64,000 bases of DNA from Cadophora sp. MPI-SDFR-AT-0126 (taxonomy: Eukaryota; Ascomycota; Leotiomycetes; Helotiales; Ploettnerulaceae): the NCBI GenBank assembly GCA_020747065.1, contig JAGMVK010000011.1, positions 868,001 through 932,000 of the forward strand. Reading direction: 5' to 3'. The translations under genes were made by a program, and so were the position numbers. The notes under the pieces were generated by a model. It saw only the letters and a list, made by a program, of their open reading frames with translations, made no database searches and was not told the DNA's origin. The stretch's first letter is position 1. The number at the start of each line of letters is the position of its first letter. Positions 49,257 to 60,897 of the stretch are shown piece by piece.

Positions 49257-51010
49257 ATGGTCATCATGAAATAGAAATACTATCTGGCATCTTTGTACAA
49301 CACTAGATCGATGGGAGCTCAGTAGGTTTATATAATGTGTAATGTAGTGTGGCTATGGTAATGATGTTCCTGTACCTTCGCTCTGCATTTTTGCGTGTGA
49401 CTTCCGTCGAGACTTTCAACCATTCTGCATCCTGGGCCGCCTTCCTAAAATGCAGTCACTTCTACGTAAGTTGAAGAAGCACAGGACAAGTGGTGTACCT
49501 CGAAGTCACATAGACCCTCCTCAGTGCCTTATCAGCTGCCCTACATGTAATCTCCCACGGCGTCTCGCTCTCCGTAATTCTTCGTGTCGACGCCCTTGCT
49601 ACATTGGCACACCTTGTGGCTTCTGCTTTTCGTCACAATGTGATCTTGCTGGATTGTATCCGGCCTGCTGTTTCCGGATGATAATTCACAACCATAATTG
49701 GCGACTTTCAGCTTCTCCTCCCTCCTCTTCTTTTTCCTTAATATCCAAATCGTCGGCTCAGCTGAAGTTGCTGGTAGCAGATGCCGGTCAATGTGTTGGT
49801 GCTAGCTCAGAAGACTTCCAGGTCCAAAGCAGATATTACCCATTGACTGAGATGTTCTCGATTTGATACTGAGTACTCGTGTTCTCGGAATTTGTTCTGC
49901 AGGGTAGAAGAGTAGGAGCGGACGTAAGTGGTTGACAGAGTGCGCTGGGGACGGGGGCGGAGACAAGTGCTCCGTCTTTCGAAGGTATACGTCTTCGAGG
50001 GAATATTCTCAACATCGATGACATGATGAATGGCACTTCAAGAAACCGGTCTCTGTATGTCAGGAGCCAGATGTTGAAAGGATTGAGCCGTCAGGGGATC
50101 TACTGAGAGATATGCAAACAACCCTAGGATTGACATCCAGCGATTTCGTAGCTAATTCTATGAGAGGAGACAGGAAGTGCTATGACTAGCTTGGGTAAGG
50201 CCACTTTGAAATTAAAAGAGAAATCCACCATTCGACAAAGTCAGTAAATGCACTCACTGAACCCCGCGCTATGCCTCGATAGTGGCCATTCCTCAATTGT
50301 GGAATGGCACTATGACCCGACATGAAATTCTGGAATGGGTCGATCTGACAAACCTGCGGCCACTTCCTGGCTTAGATTTCAGCTGATCTACGTAACGAAT
50401 ATTCTCAATGCTCGTTGGCTACAAGAAAGGCCAGGAAATTCCGCAGAGAGAGGAGGGGAAACGATTAGTCTACCACGATTCCCTGCTTGCCCTCTCCGAA
50501 TCGTTCACTTGTTCTAGATGCCTTTTGCAGAGGCCTTTCTTTGAAAAAAGATAATATTCATCGCCGAGCGAGATGGGTCTGCTCGGGAGTAACAAAATTG
50601 AGGGGTGCAATTGTGAGATCAGGAAGTACTTCTTACGGTTCAGATCTGGAACCAAGTATACCTTGCCTGATGACCTGGTAATTTTCAGAATGGGGCATTG
50701 AAAACGTGAGAAGATCATGACATTATCATGTGCGGCAAAGCCAATGGCAATTGAGAGCTGCAAAAGAGAACGTGAGATGTCCTGCTGCCATTCTTGATCA
50801 TAGGAGAGCAACAGCACGTCCCGCGACAAGGACATCACCAACTTTGGAGATGCCCTCCTACCATCTGTAAGACTCAAGAATACGGCACGATTCAATAAGG
50901 CATGCATGAGTAACGGAAAGTAAGAAGAGCAGCTCCATAACTTCACCCATTCGAAATCGTTGGAGGGAACATGCTGGACGGAACGGTCGTTTGTTCAGAA
51001 CGAGCCGGTT

Positions 51011-51041
51011 GCATTTGCAGTGCAGTTGCAGTTGCAGTTGC
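51011..51041. repeat. GCAGTT hexanucleotide array
   Basis: Four to five imperfect GCAGTT units in non-coding sequence. Confidence 0.75.
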
Positions 51042-51459
51042 ATACATACAAGCGATGAGATTTTCCGCTTGCATAAGGTTTTTTTCTTTTTCTTTTCGTG
51101 CCGGCTCATGACAATCTGCAGGTCCAACAACAAAAGGGCCGGACAAATTAATACATAGACCGGAGGATAGCGCACCGGAATTTTACTGGCACGGGCAGTC
51201 AGGTTGCAGAAAGAGAGCAGTCCCTTTCGAGCAGATCGGATGCCAAAGTCGATCCTCCGAACTACACTTCCAAGCAAACCAAGAGCCCGTAGCTGGAAGG
51301 AACTAAAGCACGCTGAGATTTGAGAACAGCGTCAGCTCTTGGGATGAGCGGTGCTGGGCTGGCTTGCTTGGCATCGAGATAAACCAAATTAAATTCTTGT
51401 GATGTCTGAGCCTTTGAGCTGAATTGGAATGCTCTGGGTAAGGCTGTCTGAGAAGTTGA

Positions 51460-51486
51460 GATGATGGTGATGATGGTGATGATGGT
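51460..51486. repeat. GATGATGGT nonanucleotide array
   Basis: About three tandem GATGATGGT units. Confidence 0.75.
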
Positions 51487-51861
51487 CTTCCTTGGGGCAT
51501 CTGGAGGGCAAGGACTTCGCTAGCATACACGCCGATGTGTTTTTGGGTTGTCGCTGGGTCGAGTTTGAAATGTTGTCATCTCAGCCGGGGAACAGGCTGA
51601 AGGCCTCGCTTTCTATTCTCGTGCTTGCTTGCAGTGCGACCGTGAGACATATTTGTCGTTGCCCTTTTCTTAAGTTATTACTGGAATATGTGGCATGGGC
51701 TTGTCGGATGTCAATAAAAAAGACAAGAGACGAGTGAGGCAGACACTGGCAGAGCAAATAGAAATAACTAAGGTTTTACAAGTAATGCGCTGTGCTATTT
51801 GTAGTGCAAGTATCCTCCGTAGCATATCTCACCCATCCCAGGTCGAGTCCCAGACGTCAAT

Positions 51862-51930
51862 GTCATTTCTGTCTCTGTCATTTCTGTTTGTCTGTCAGAC
51901 TGTCTGACTGTCTGTCTGTCTGTCTTTCTG
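51862..51930. repeat. GTCT tetranucleotide-rich stretch
   Basis: Imperfect GTCT units, purest at about 51901-51925. Confidence 0.75.
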
Positions 51931-52415
51931 GCATGGTTCTTATAGTGATGGTGATGGTTCATCCGGAGTGCGCAAGGCCAGGGCAAGCCAGCCAGCCAGC
52001 GTCAAGTGTTACAGAGGGAGCACCATGAAACTCCCAGGAGGAGGGGAGGGGGAGGTCCGTCTCATTGATCTCTCTGGGATCGGCCAATCAATACGAAGGG
52101 CGCCAAATTCAGGAACGCAACCCAGACCAGCCCAGCCGAGCTCGTACCTGACACCATCCCTGCCCTCTGTCTGCTGCCATGCCCTGCCCAGACTCAACCA
52201 CGTCGAACGAACCTTGCTCGGGATCGAGCTGTCAACTCGTTCGTCCGTCCGTTATTTACGCGTTTAATTTGAACTTGTTTGAATGATTTATGCCTTAATG
52301 TCGAAAATTCGAGTTTGTTTCTTTGTCAATCTGGTAATTTGAACAGAAACCTCTCTCTCACCAGTCCTGATTGATACCAAACATATCCTGTACTGGTACC
52401 GTACTTAGTCTAGTG

Positions 52416-52440
52416 TACACTTACACTTACACTTACACTT
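52416..52440. repeat. ACACTT hexanucleotide array
   Basis: Four tandem ACACTT units. Confidence 0.8.
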
Positions 52441-52584
52441 CCGCCCGCCCTGCCAAGCCCGTGCCAAGGATGGCGCGAAAACCCAGATTTGCCTATCACT
52501 GACTGCGGGTGAGTGGAGTGGTGGTGGATGTGGATTTGGGTAGGGATCAGGATACGGACGATAACGACAACAACAACTGCATGT

Positions 52585-52628
52585 TTGCCTTGCCTTGCCC
52601 TGCCCTGCCCTGCCCTGCCCTGCCTTGC
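52585..52628. repeat. CCTGC/CTTGC pentanucleotide array
   Basis: About eight tandem pentamers, mostly CCTGC with CTTGC at both ends. Confidence 0.85.
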
Positions 52629-52867
52629 GTTGTTGGACGAATGGGACCTGCCTGCCTGCCTGCTCTCAGAAAGATGGGGTTAGTGGCTTGGTTGGTCGGT
52701 CACTTCGTAAGTACGGACGTAGTAGATTATTCTGGTCAGACGAAGAGGGCACTTTGAGTTGTTGTCATGGAACTTGAATCCTTCTGTGCTGGCTGGCTGG
52801 CTGGATAGGAGAAGATAGATGAATGGATGGGCATTTTGCATTCCCACAGCAGTCGAGGAGTGATGAT

Positions 52868-52902
52868 CACCACCACCACAACCACCACCACCACCACCAC
52901 CA
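52868..52902. repeat. CAC trinucleotide microsatellite
   Basis: Around eleven CAC units with one interruption. Confidence 0.8.
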
Positions 52903-52934
52903 TGTACGTCAGTTTTTGATAAAATCCCGCAGCC

Positions 52935-52975
52935 ACCACCCCATCCCATCCCATCCCATCCAACCCCATCCCGTC
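52935..52975. repeat. CCCAT pentanucleotide array
   Basis: Four to five CCCAT units with two diverged flanking units. Confidence 0.85.
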
Positions 52976-53043
52976 CGTCCCTTCTTTTACCTGCAGGTAC
53001 AGTCCAGTACTGTACCCGTACCGACACCTACCTATCCACCCAC

Positions 53044-53070
53044 CCTGACCTGACCTGACCTGACCTGACT
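53044..53070. repeat. CCTGA pentanucleotide array
   Basis: About five tandem CCTGA units. Confidence 0.85.
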
Positions 53071-53108
53071 GAAGATACCTCCAGAAGGAAAGGTCCAGGC
53101 CGTGTGCC

Positions 53109-53137
53109 ACGCCATGCCATGCCATGCCATGCCATGC
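53109..53137. repeat. CCATG pentanucleotide array
   Basis: Five tandem CCATG units, preceded by a CCACG variant. Confidence 0.85.
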
Positions 53138-53238
53138 TCTGACTACTCGTACCCCTGCAGCCCCTCCTTCCCCCCTCCCTCACCCATCCCCCTGCCAATA
53201 TCCCTGTGCTGATCAGAATCTCCCCTACAAGAAGGCGG

Positions 53239-53262
53239 CCAGCCCAGCCCAGCCCAGCCCAG
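53239..53262. repeat. CCCAG pentanucleotide array
   Basis: Four tandem CCCAG units. Confidence 0.85.
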
Positions 53263-53760
53263 CTCTCGCTCCACGCCTCAGCATTCCTTCCACCTTCTTT
53301 CGAAAAGAGTATGCTCATGCTTGCTCGCTTCTTAACCTTACCTTCCTTGAACGTCTAACGAACCTCCGTCTTGACGACGTACGCACGCACGCACGATATC
53401 TTCTATCCTTCTCCTTCTCCCTCTCCCAGGTGGATCGACGACACTCCTTGCTTGCTTTGCTTACTCCCTCCCTTCCTTCCCTCCGTCTTGGCTCTTTTCT
53501 CATTAGTTAGAAAGAACGAACTAAACAACTTCTTTCTCTCCTGTAAAGAAAGAACGAACAAACACACATCCATCCGCCAACTCACTTCTTCTTTGATCGG
53601 GAGCTGTCGACAGACAGTTTGAATGAAAGCATTCCTTTCTTGTTCTTTCTACCTCGAGTCTGCGCTCCTGCACCCTGCACTCCTTACTAGCAACATATAT
53701 CTTCTTTCTTTCATAGGAGTCGTCTTTTGCCCGAGTTTGGTATTCATTCCTTAGTTCAGG

Positions 53761-54016
53761 TATGTATGTGGTGGCTGTCCGGGTCGCGTCAGTCGTGGCT
53801 TCTGCGTCATTGTGGCTGTTATTGTTGTTGTTCCTCCTCTTGTTGTGAATCGCACCTACCCCAATTTCGAATAAAGACTCTATCGCAGCTGCGGAATTTC
53901 TTGTCTACTCTATATCTCATCCTCCTCTCCGCCCCTCTACTTACACAACTTCAACACCCCTTCTTTTGGAACCACCTCGAAACAGACACTTGGTACTAAC
54001 CGCTGGTCGGTTACAG
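53761..54016 (+). other. Probable 5'-leader intron of GH17 gene
   Basis: Donor CAG|GTATGT at 53761, a perfect TACTAAC branch point at about 53994-54000 and acceptor GGTTACAG ending at 54016 enclose 256 nt, 60 bases before the ATG. This is inferred from splice signals only. Confidence 0.7.
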
Positions 54017-54076
54017 TCTCCGAAACGCGTCCACGACATAGAATTGTTCAACTAGAACTTCGGATCTTCAAGCAAG

Positions 54077-55324
54077 ATGAAGTATTCCACTTTCATTGCA
54101 GCACTTCCGCTGCTTCAGCTCGCCGCTGCACAGCCTCACCGTATGATATCCGCCCTGTCTAGCCAGGATAGATGACTAACGTATCTAGGACGTCGCCATG
54201 CTCACGAGCATAAGTTAGTCAAGAAGGCTGGAGATGTGGTCGTGACTGTCGTCAACACCATCTACGCAGAGGCCACAGACGCTCCCCAGGTCATCGTCTA
54301 TGTTGACCAAGATGGCAAGCCTGTTTCCACTACTACTGAAGGAGTTACTCCCGCGCCGACCCCAGCTCCAGCTGCTCCCGTTGCACCGGCCCCAGCACCA
54401 GTCGAAGTCGCCCCTGTCGCTGAGAGCGTCGCTCCAGCCCCCGCCGTAACATACTCTGCTGCTCCAGAGCCAGTCAAGACGACCGCCGCTCCAGTATCTA
54501 CTCCAACGGACTCTAGCGGGGGAGAGACTGGCTTCGGACTCGTCTACTCGCCATATAAGGCTAGTGGCGGGTGCAAGTCGCTCAACGAGGTCCAGGAGGA
54601 CTTCAAATCCGTCTCTACCGAGTACAAGCTCATTCGAACTTATGGTACCGACTGTGACCAAGTCGCCAATGTCCTCGCGGTTGTCAAGGCACGCAAGATT
54701 AAACTCTTCGCTGGAATATTCGACATCAGCAACCTCGCTTCCCAAGTCGATACCATCGTGAAAGCTGCCAATGGTGACTGGAGCAACTTTGATACCATCT
54801 CAGTCGGCAACGAACTCGTCAACTCTGGAGCTGCTGACGCTCCCACCGTCGTCAAAGCCATAGGAACCGTTCGTGGACTTTTGAAGGCCGCTGGATACAC
54901 TGGCAATGTTGTCACTGTCGACACTCTGGTTGCTTCACGTGCCAACCCTTCTCTTTGCGATGCCTCTGATTATTGCGCTGTCAATTGCCACCCCTACTTC
55001 GATGGTAACGTTGCTGCTGCGGACTCCGGAAACTTTTTGACAACTCAAATTCCTACTCTTCAAGAGAAGCTAGCGAATAAGAACCAAAAGATAGTTGTGA
55101 CCGAGACCGGTTGGCCATGGAAGGGTATCTCCAACGGAGCTGCTGTTGCATCCCTGCCAAATCAAGCAGCTGCCATCAGCTCCATCAAGAAGTCTTTCGC
55201 TTCGAACCCAGAGTCAGTCATTCTCTTCACGGCTTATAACGACATGTGGAAGCAGAACACCCCTTTCCAATTTGAGGCCGAGCAATTCTGGGGTATGGGC
55301 GGTACCAATCCTCCATCTGGATAG
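54077..55324 (+). CDS. Secreted GH17 cell-wall beta-1,3-glucanase/transglucosidase (Scw/Bgl2 type)
   Basis: This is a glycoside hydrolase family 17 cell-wall protein of the Scw4/Scw10/MP65 type, which acts on beta-1,3-glucan outside the cell. Two exons read 54077-54140 and 54189-55324, giving 399 residues. The signal peptide is KYSTFIAALPLLQLAAAQP. A possible Kex2-type dibasic site (LVKKAGD) follows. A long alanine/proline/valine-rich linker precedes the catalytic domain, which opens with GFGLVYSPYKASGGC. The acid/base glutamate lies in SVGNELVNSG (Glu about 230), and the nucleophile in VTETGWPWKG (Glu about 327). The end contains FWGMGGTNPPSG and has no GPI signal, so the protein is probably secreted or wall-bound. 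Whether it hydrolyses or transfers glucan cannot be told from sequence. Confidence 0.92.
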
Positions 55325-56076
55325 ACTTGCCCCCCAAAGGAGAACTCGGAACGCGTTCTCAAATTATAGAGCACATATCATATCTCAGATCGTGTTCTTT
55401 GTGGCGTTTGGAACCCCGAGGGGCTAGGTAAAACTGGGGTTGGGTTGTGAATTGGGTACATTTTATGGACATGGCTTTATTGTTTGATGTTTTCTCTCTA
55501 GGAGGATGAAACTTAGGGGCATGATTCTTCTTCTTCATTTCTCACCGGATCAATTTTGGTCGCATTCTTGTACATACCTTTACTGGTAGTAGTTTGACTA
55601 CCTTACCAATTATATTTTCTGCCCGCTGTCGCGCATACGGCCTTGAAAAGTACTAGGCGACGAGTAAGACAATAATACTAATAGAATAAGAGTGACTGCA
55701 CTTGCAGAACTCTGCGGGTACTTCTAAGCTTCACTTCACTTCACTAAGCGATTTGGTCACATACTTATAGTCACTCCATAGGATGTGACTAATATAGGAA
55801 GCATTAGCAAGTATTCGTCATAAAGACTATGTAGTGAAGTAAGGGCGTGCTTATTGCTCTAGTTGAAGTATGGACGTCAGTGGTCTACTACACTAGCAGA
55901 ACTGAAGCTCAGTCTTCATGGTGATGTGGGAGAGAGAGAGGCTCCTCTGTTATCTCGCGTCAGATTACATCCTGGCGCTGATCGATTCCTAGTCCAAGTC
56001 TCGCGGACTGTGTGTGCCATTCGAACACATCATTAATAGGCGTCGTATAGCAGCAGCCCTCGGCAGTATGGAGATT
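55325..56076. other. Convergent 3' spacer, GH17 / OTU1
   Basis: This 752-base interval between convergent stop codons contains short imperfect direct motifs (CTTCACTTCACTTCACT at about 55730-55746; related TAGTGAAGT at 55831). No gene is supported. Confidence 0.5.
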
Positions 56077-57369
56077 TCAAGTTGGTACTTCAGCCATACT
56101 GCAAAGGAGCTCGTAGTTAGTCTTGCTTCCTCAGATAGATTTCTCGAGTGCCATGACGCTGAGGACGGGAAAGGTACCTGAAGAGAAAAGATTCCGGGCA
56201 CTGGCCATCTGAACAAAAGATGGGAAGAAAAGGAAGAAAGTCAAGGAAACTCACTCGTAATGCCCGAACTGTTGAGCATGCCCGCTCGCCTGGCCCTGCC
56301 CATAGACGATTGCACCACACTCATTACACTTGATTGCCATCCCGCCGGTATCTGTATAGTAATGCTTCGCTTGTAGCTTCTTGCACAACGCCAGGGCCCC
56401 TTGCAGGATCTCATCATCCTCTGTCCCCCACACCTTTGTATCAAACTCTGGATTTGCTGTCATCGGACTTTCTGCAATGGTGTCGTAGTGGATACCAGAG
56501 TATACGAGTATGCATCGAGTCAGAGCATTTTCGTTGAACTTGTCGATCCGTAGAGACTATTTGCATTAGATTTGCTCTCTTCTAATTTCAAGACGAAAGG
56601 GAGGACTACCTGTACGTCAATACTGCAGATCTCAACCCCGAAATAATTCGCCATTATTCCCATTTCGATAGCTCCTCCCCACGCATCAGGTGTCTGGATC
56701 CATCTGCAGTAATCATCCGGCTCCTGTTCAAGAACGACCTTGGAGTATGTTTCCGGTTCGGACTGGATAGCTGTGGCGATAATGGATCGAAGTTCTGTCA
56801 TGCTCTGGTCGTCTCCTGGAAGGACTGCTGTGCCAAAGGCTCGGAAGAGGCAGCTGTTGTCGTCGGGCATCACCCGAAGGACTGAAGGCATTAGACATGG
56901 TCGATGGTATATGTCTATATTTCCCACCTCCGTGTCACTTACCAACAGTAGTGCCTCTGCCTGGCATCGGTAGCTCTGGGACGTCTCCCTCCATACCCTT
57001 TCTCTTCAAAGCAACAGGTTTACTCTCCCGTGAAGTTGTAGAAGCATCTCCATCTAGTCCTTGTCCTGTTATGGGCACTGAGGAAACGCCCTGCGCACCT
57101 GCAACCTCTGCAATCCCTTTGTCCACGGGCGTATCATCCTTCTGGCTAATCGTCAGCTGTTCACCATCCAGTGTCACGCCGAGCTCACTCAACGGTAATG
57201 ATTGGTCGCTTTCTTCTAATAGCAAAGGCTTCGGGGGGTATCCATGCTTTGTGTTGAAATGGGCGATGGATGTCTTCTCAGTGATTTGAGAAATTAGGTC
57301 GCCGACTGTGGCATCGTCTGGAAGAGTGATAGTGAAAGCTCCAGCAGGTGCTCGAATTCGAGTCCGCAT
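56077..57369 (-). CDS. OTU1: OTU-domain deubiquitinase Otu1 (YOD1)
   Basis: Otu1/YOD1 is a Cdc48/p97-associated deubiquitinase involved in ER-associated degradation. Four exons are inferred. The N-terminal UBX-like domain (RTRIRAPAGAFTITLPDDAT) is followed by a linker. The OTU domain has the catalytic block MPDDNSCLFRAFG (Cys in DNSC), PDAWGGAIEMGIMANYFGVE, and the catalytic histidine in YSGIHYDTI. The C-terminal C2H2 finger reads AIKCNECGAIVYGQGQASGH. The last exon is short: after a 156-nt intron (56254-56099) it supplies only the final residues, giving GHYDMAEVPT, which fits family C-termini. If that intron is not used, the protein ends at HYE. The start MRTRIR was preferred over an in-frame ATG 54 bases upstream. 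Confidence 0.88.
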
Positions 57370-57801
57370 GGTTGCAGTGGGGGGTTGTACGTATGGTATG
57401 TGAAAATTGGATTTTATGTTCAAAGTGAGAGGTACTAGCGGCGTAATTTATACAGTATCTGAAGCTTCGGATTTTCTACTTCGTATTGAACATTGAATCG
57501 TTTAGCTAATCACAAAGTGAAGACGAGTTATAGTTGTGGAAGGACAAGGCTGTGCCCCATATCCAATGAGCAATGAGAAGGCAAATACACTAGCAGAAGG
57601 GCAGAAAAAGGAAGAGGAAAGGACAAGGTTCCTATTCCAATGTCAATGACTATAACCCACTTAAAATAATATTTCGGAATTCCATGAAATACAAAGCAAG
57701 TCTATAAGTTGTTTGTTATTCGATTTCTGTGTCCGGCTTTGAGCGAATTCGCGACTGGTGCTGTTGCTCCTGGTAGTCTAGACAAGGCTGCTTAGTCACC
57801 C
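57370..57801. promoter_or_regulatory. Shared divergent promoter, OTU1 / RSC1-like
   Basis: A 432-base interval separates the divergent start codons. It should hold both promoters. No gene is seen. Confidence 0.55.
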
Positions 57802-60800
57802 ATGTCAACCATGAGGGACCGCGTCCGTCGCGAGCCTCAAGATCCCAATATCCACCTTGCGCCAGCTCTGACTTCGAATTGCCAACCACAACAATTGTGC
57901 AATCTCTTGGGCACTCTCGACATGTCGTCGCAACCGCCAGAAGATACTGCGCCAGCAGTAGAGCCCAAAGTTGAAACAGAGATCAAGGCTGAGGAGGTAG
58001 TTGTCTCCGAAAACAATGCGACTCCTGCAGAAGCATCACCCAATCCCGAAGCTCCTGCTTCTGGCTCTGCCACAGCATCTGTCCCCCCACCTACACCAAC
58101 GAAAGAGACAACGGCTGGCGGGCTTACGAAGAAGGATTTGGAAACCATGAATGGAATACTGCATCGCCTGACAAATTATCGCGACGAAGAGTACGTGAAA
58201 CAGATGCTTTGCTTTTTACCTCGTCCGTCACTGACTGGGCTTACATAGAGGTCGCGAGATTTCCGGCAGTTTCCAACGTGTTGTCAGTAAGAGAGCACTG
58301 CCAGACTACTATGAGATCATCAAGGAGCCTGTTGCATTCAGTACCCTCAGAGTAGGACCACCACATTCCAGCCTCTACACACAAGCACTTACGCGAGACA
58401 GGCCAAAATCTCCAAGAAACAATACTCCAATTTCAAAGAGTACGTTCGAGACTTTGCTCTTATCTGTCACAACGCGCAGGTCTACAACCGGCCCTCTGCT
58501 CTCGTCTACAGCGATGCAGTCGCTCTCCGCGGCTTATTCAAGGCCGAGCTACAGAAACTGGTGGACGACGAGACCATTACTGCTGAGGATGCCGAGTTAC
58601 CGGACCTTGGAGAGATTCCCGAAGTTGAAGACTCCCCGCCACCTTTACCTGAAGAGGAGGAACAAGAGCTGGACGAGGATGATGATGAAGACGAAGATGA
58701 AGAGGACGAAGATGACTCGGACGAGGATCGACCGCGGCGAAATCGAAAGAAGAACAGAAGATCCTCTGCGACTGTCAAGCGGGATGGTAAGGGAGATGAT
58801 GGTGGAAAGGACGATCCCGAATCTCAAAAGAAGCGAGGTCGTCCACCAAAGGTTCACACCCCCATGGAGGCTCGGATCAACTCTGTTCTGAAAGGGCTGC
58901 GGAAATTTAAGCATTCTGGTGGTGGTGATCTCAAGATCCTCCCTTTTGAGAGATTACCGGACAAATCCCAGATGCCAGAGTACTATCAGGAAATCAAGAA
59001 CCCGATCGCGATGGACTTGATCAAGAAGAAGGCCAAGAGGAAGAAGTATCACTCGGTTGACCAGGCGCTGAAGGACTTGGAACTCATGTTTGAGAATGCC
59101 AAAACATACAATGTTGAGGACAGCCAGGTTTACAAGGATGCTGTTGATCTCCAGAAGGAAGCTAGAATCCTGGCGGAGCAAGAGAAGCAGAAGCCCGACA
59201 GTGATTTCGTAGACGATGATGGTCGGCTTCCAGTGCCTGAAATTCTCTACAATAACGAGCTATGGAAAGTGGGAGACTGGATTCATCTGGCGAACCCCAA
59301 CGACGTAACCAAACCCATTGTTGCCCAAATTTATCGAACCTGGCAAGACCCCAAAGGGGAGAAGTGGATCAATGCCTGCTGGTATTACCGACCCGAGCAA
59401 ACAGTCCATCGCTTCGAGAAACACTTTTTCGAAAATGAAGTTGTCAAGACTGGGCAATACAGAGACCACAAGATTGAAGAGGTCGTTGATCGTTGCTTTG
59501 TGATGTTTTTCACTCGCTTCAATAAAGGTCGGCCCCGAGGATTTCCGCTGGATAAGGAAGTCTATGTTTGCGAAGCACGGTACAATGAGGAGAAATTCAA
59601 GCTGAACAAGATCAAGACATGGGCTAGTTGTGTTCCAGATGAAGTCAGAGACAAGGACTACGAGATGGACCTATTTGATATTCCGAGGAAGATGAAAAAG
59701 GTTCCCAGTCCTATCAAGCACCTTCTCAGAGAGGATGCCAAAGATGACGACCCTCTTCCCAAACCCACTTGGGGCGCGCCGAATGCGCCACCGATCGTTG
59801 GAGCTGTTCATAGACGGCCTCGAGAGTCAAATGTAAGTGTCTGACATACGCATCGCCGCGGGAAGGTGATTGGAGCCCGTAGAGCTAATGACTTGAAGGA
59901 ATCTCCTCCACCTGAGCCAACTCCATCGCCTCCTCCTCCTTCGCCCGAACCCGTTCGTCGCCCAATAACAAGCGATCGCCTGCAGTATGATAGGGCAGAC
60001 TCGGCAATGTCTGGAACCGCCTCGAACCCTCCTCTTCCATCGCCATTGGCAAACCAGAGTGTGCCTCAAACTCCCTATGGCCAACAATTCGCTCCTTCTC
60101 GGCCCTCACCAACTCCGGCTCCCACAAACCACCAAAATTCCTATGGTTCGCATAGCTCGGTCTCTCATTCCAATATCTCTCAAACGCCTCATTTCCAGCC
60201 TCAGGGTTCCTATCAACACAGTTCCACCTCCACACCTGTAACTCAGCAACCAAACTCGCTTGCCAATTACAACCATTATCAGGGCAGTAGTACTGCTCCA
60301 CGTCCAGCGGCACCATCCTCAAATCTGCATACTCCTCATGCCATCTACCACCCGCCTCGACCGATCGAAGTTTATACGCTACCCGAGATGGCACACAGTG
60401 CTATCCCAGCTGATATCCGAGCTCAATTCCACCATGATGAATATGGCCGAGTCATCTTCTATACAACTCCCCCCCTAGATATCAACCCTATCCCCCAGGA
60501 CAAGCAGGATTTGGGCCACAGTCTCAAGTATCTTGCCGACAAGGCCCGTCTTAAGGAAGAAGATGAGAAGAAACGCAAGGCTCGCACTGCCGATTTAGAA
60601 ATCGCTGCGGGAGAAAAGCTGAAGCGAATGAAGGCGAACAGTGAGGGAAGGGCTACTTGGATAGTCTCTCAGCAAGTCGAGGCTCTTGGTAAGTGGAAAA
60701 GAGACATGGACAGCGGAACAGATGATATGTACAAGCAATTGTACGACGATAATTGGAAGGAGGCTCGCGATCTTGATGTTGTCAACTTGGCTGTCCATCA

Positions 60801-60897
60801 GGAGCAGGCATTCAAGAGAAGTCAGGAGCTTGAATTGGTTAGGAAGAAGCGCGAGGGCAAAAAAGAGGTTAAGATTGAGGGCTTCAAGTGGGTTTGA
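57802..60897 (+). CDS. RSC1: RSC chromatin-remodelling subunit Rsc1/Rsc2 (double bromodomain, BAH)
   Basis: Rsc1/2 is a subunit of the SWI/SNF-type RSC remodeller and reads acetylated histones. Four exons follow frame continuity, with introns near 58191-58249, 58353-58402 and 59833-59899. The first bromodomain (RALPDYYEIIKEPVAFSTLR; YVRDFALICHNAQVYN) is interrupted by introns. A long acidic run (about 58645-58730) is followed by a basic stretch and an AT-hook (KKRGRPPKV). The second bromodomain has MPEYYQEIKNPIAMDLIKKK and ELMFENAKTYN. The BAH domain starts WKVGDWIHLANPND and includes INACWYYRPEQTVH. The proline-rich region and a C-terminal coiled-coil-like segment end at GFKWV. The longest start (57802) is given; MSSQPPED at 57922 is a good alternative. 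Confidence 0.92.

Larger units (their letters stand above)
49257..54076. other. 4.8-kb gene-poor interval upstream of GH17 gene
   Basis: No gene is firmly supported. A 138-codon plus-strand frame at 49450-49866 starts with ATG and is cysteine-rich (LISCPTCNLPRRLALRNSSC), but it matches no family I know. From about 51.4 kb on, the sequence is a patchwork of short tandem repeats. The right end is the leader region of the GH17 gene, with a probable leader intron at 53761-54016. Confidence 0.45.

Noticed and set aside
50470..51277. Two overlapping minus-strand frames of 139-158 residues
   Set aside because: They are in different frames over the same bases, with no motifs; likely random.
52680..53318. 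Open frames on both strands across the pentanucleotide arrays
   Set aside because: Five-base repeats without stop triplets stay open in all frames; the encoded peptides are simple repeats.
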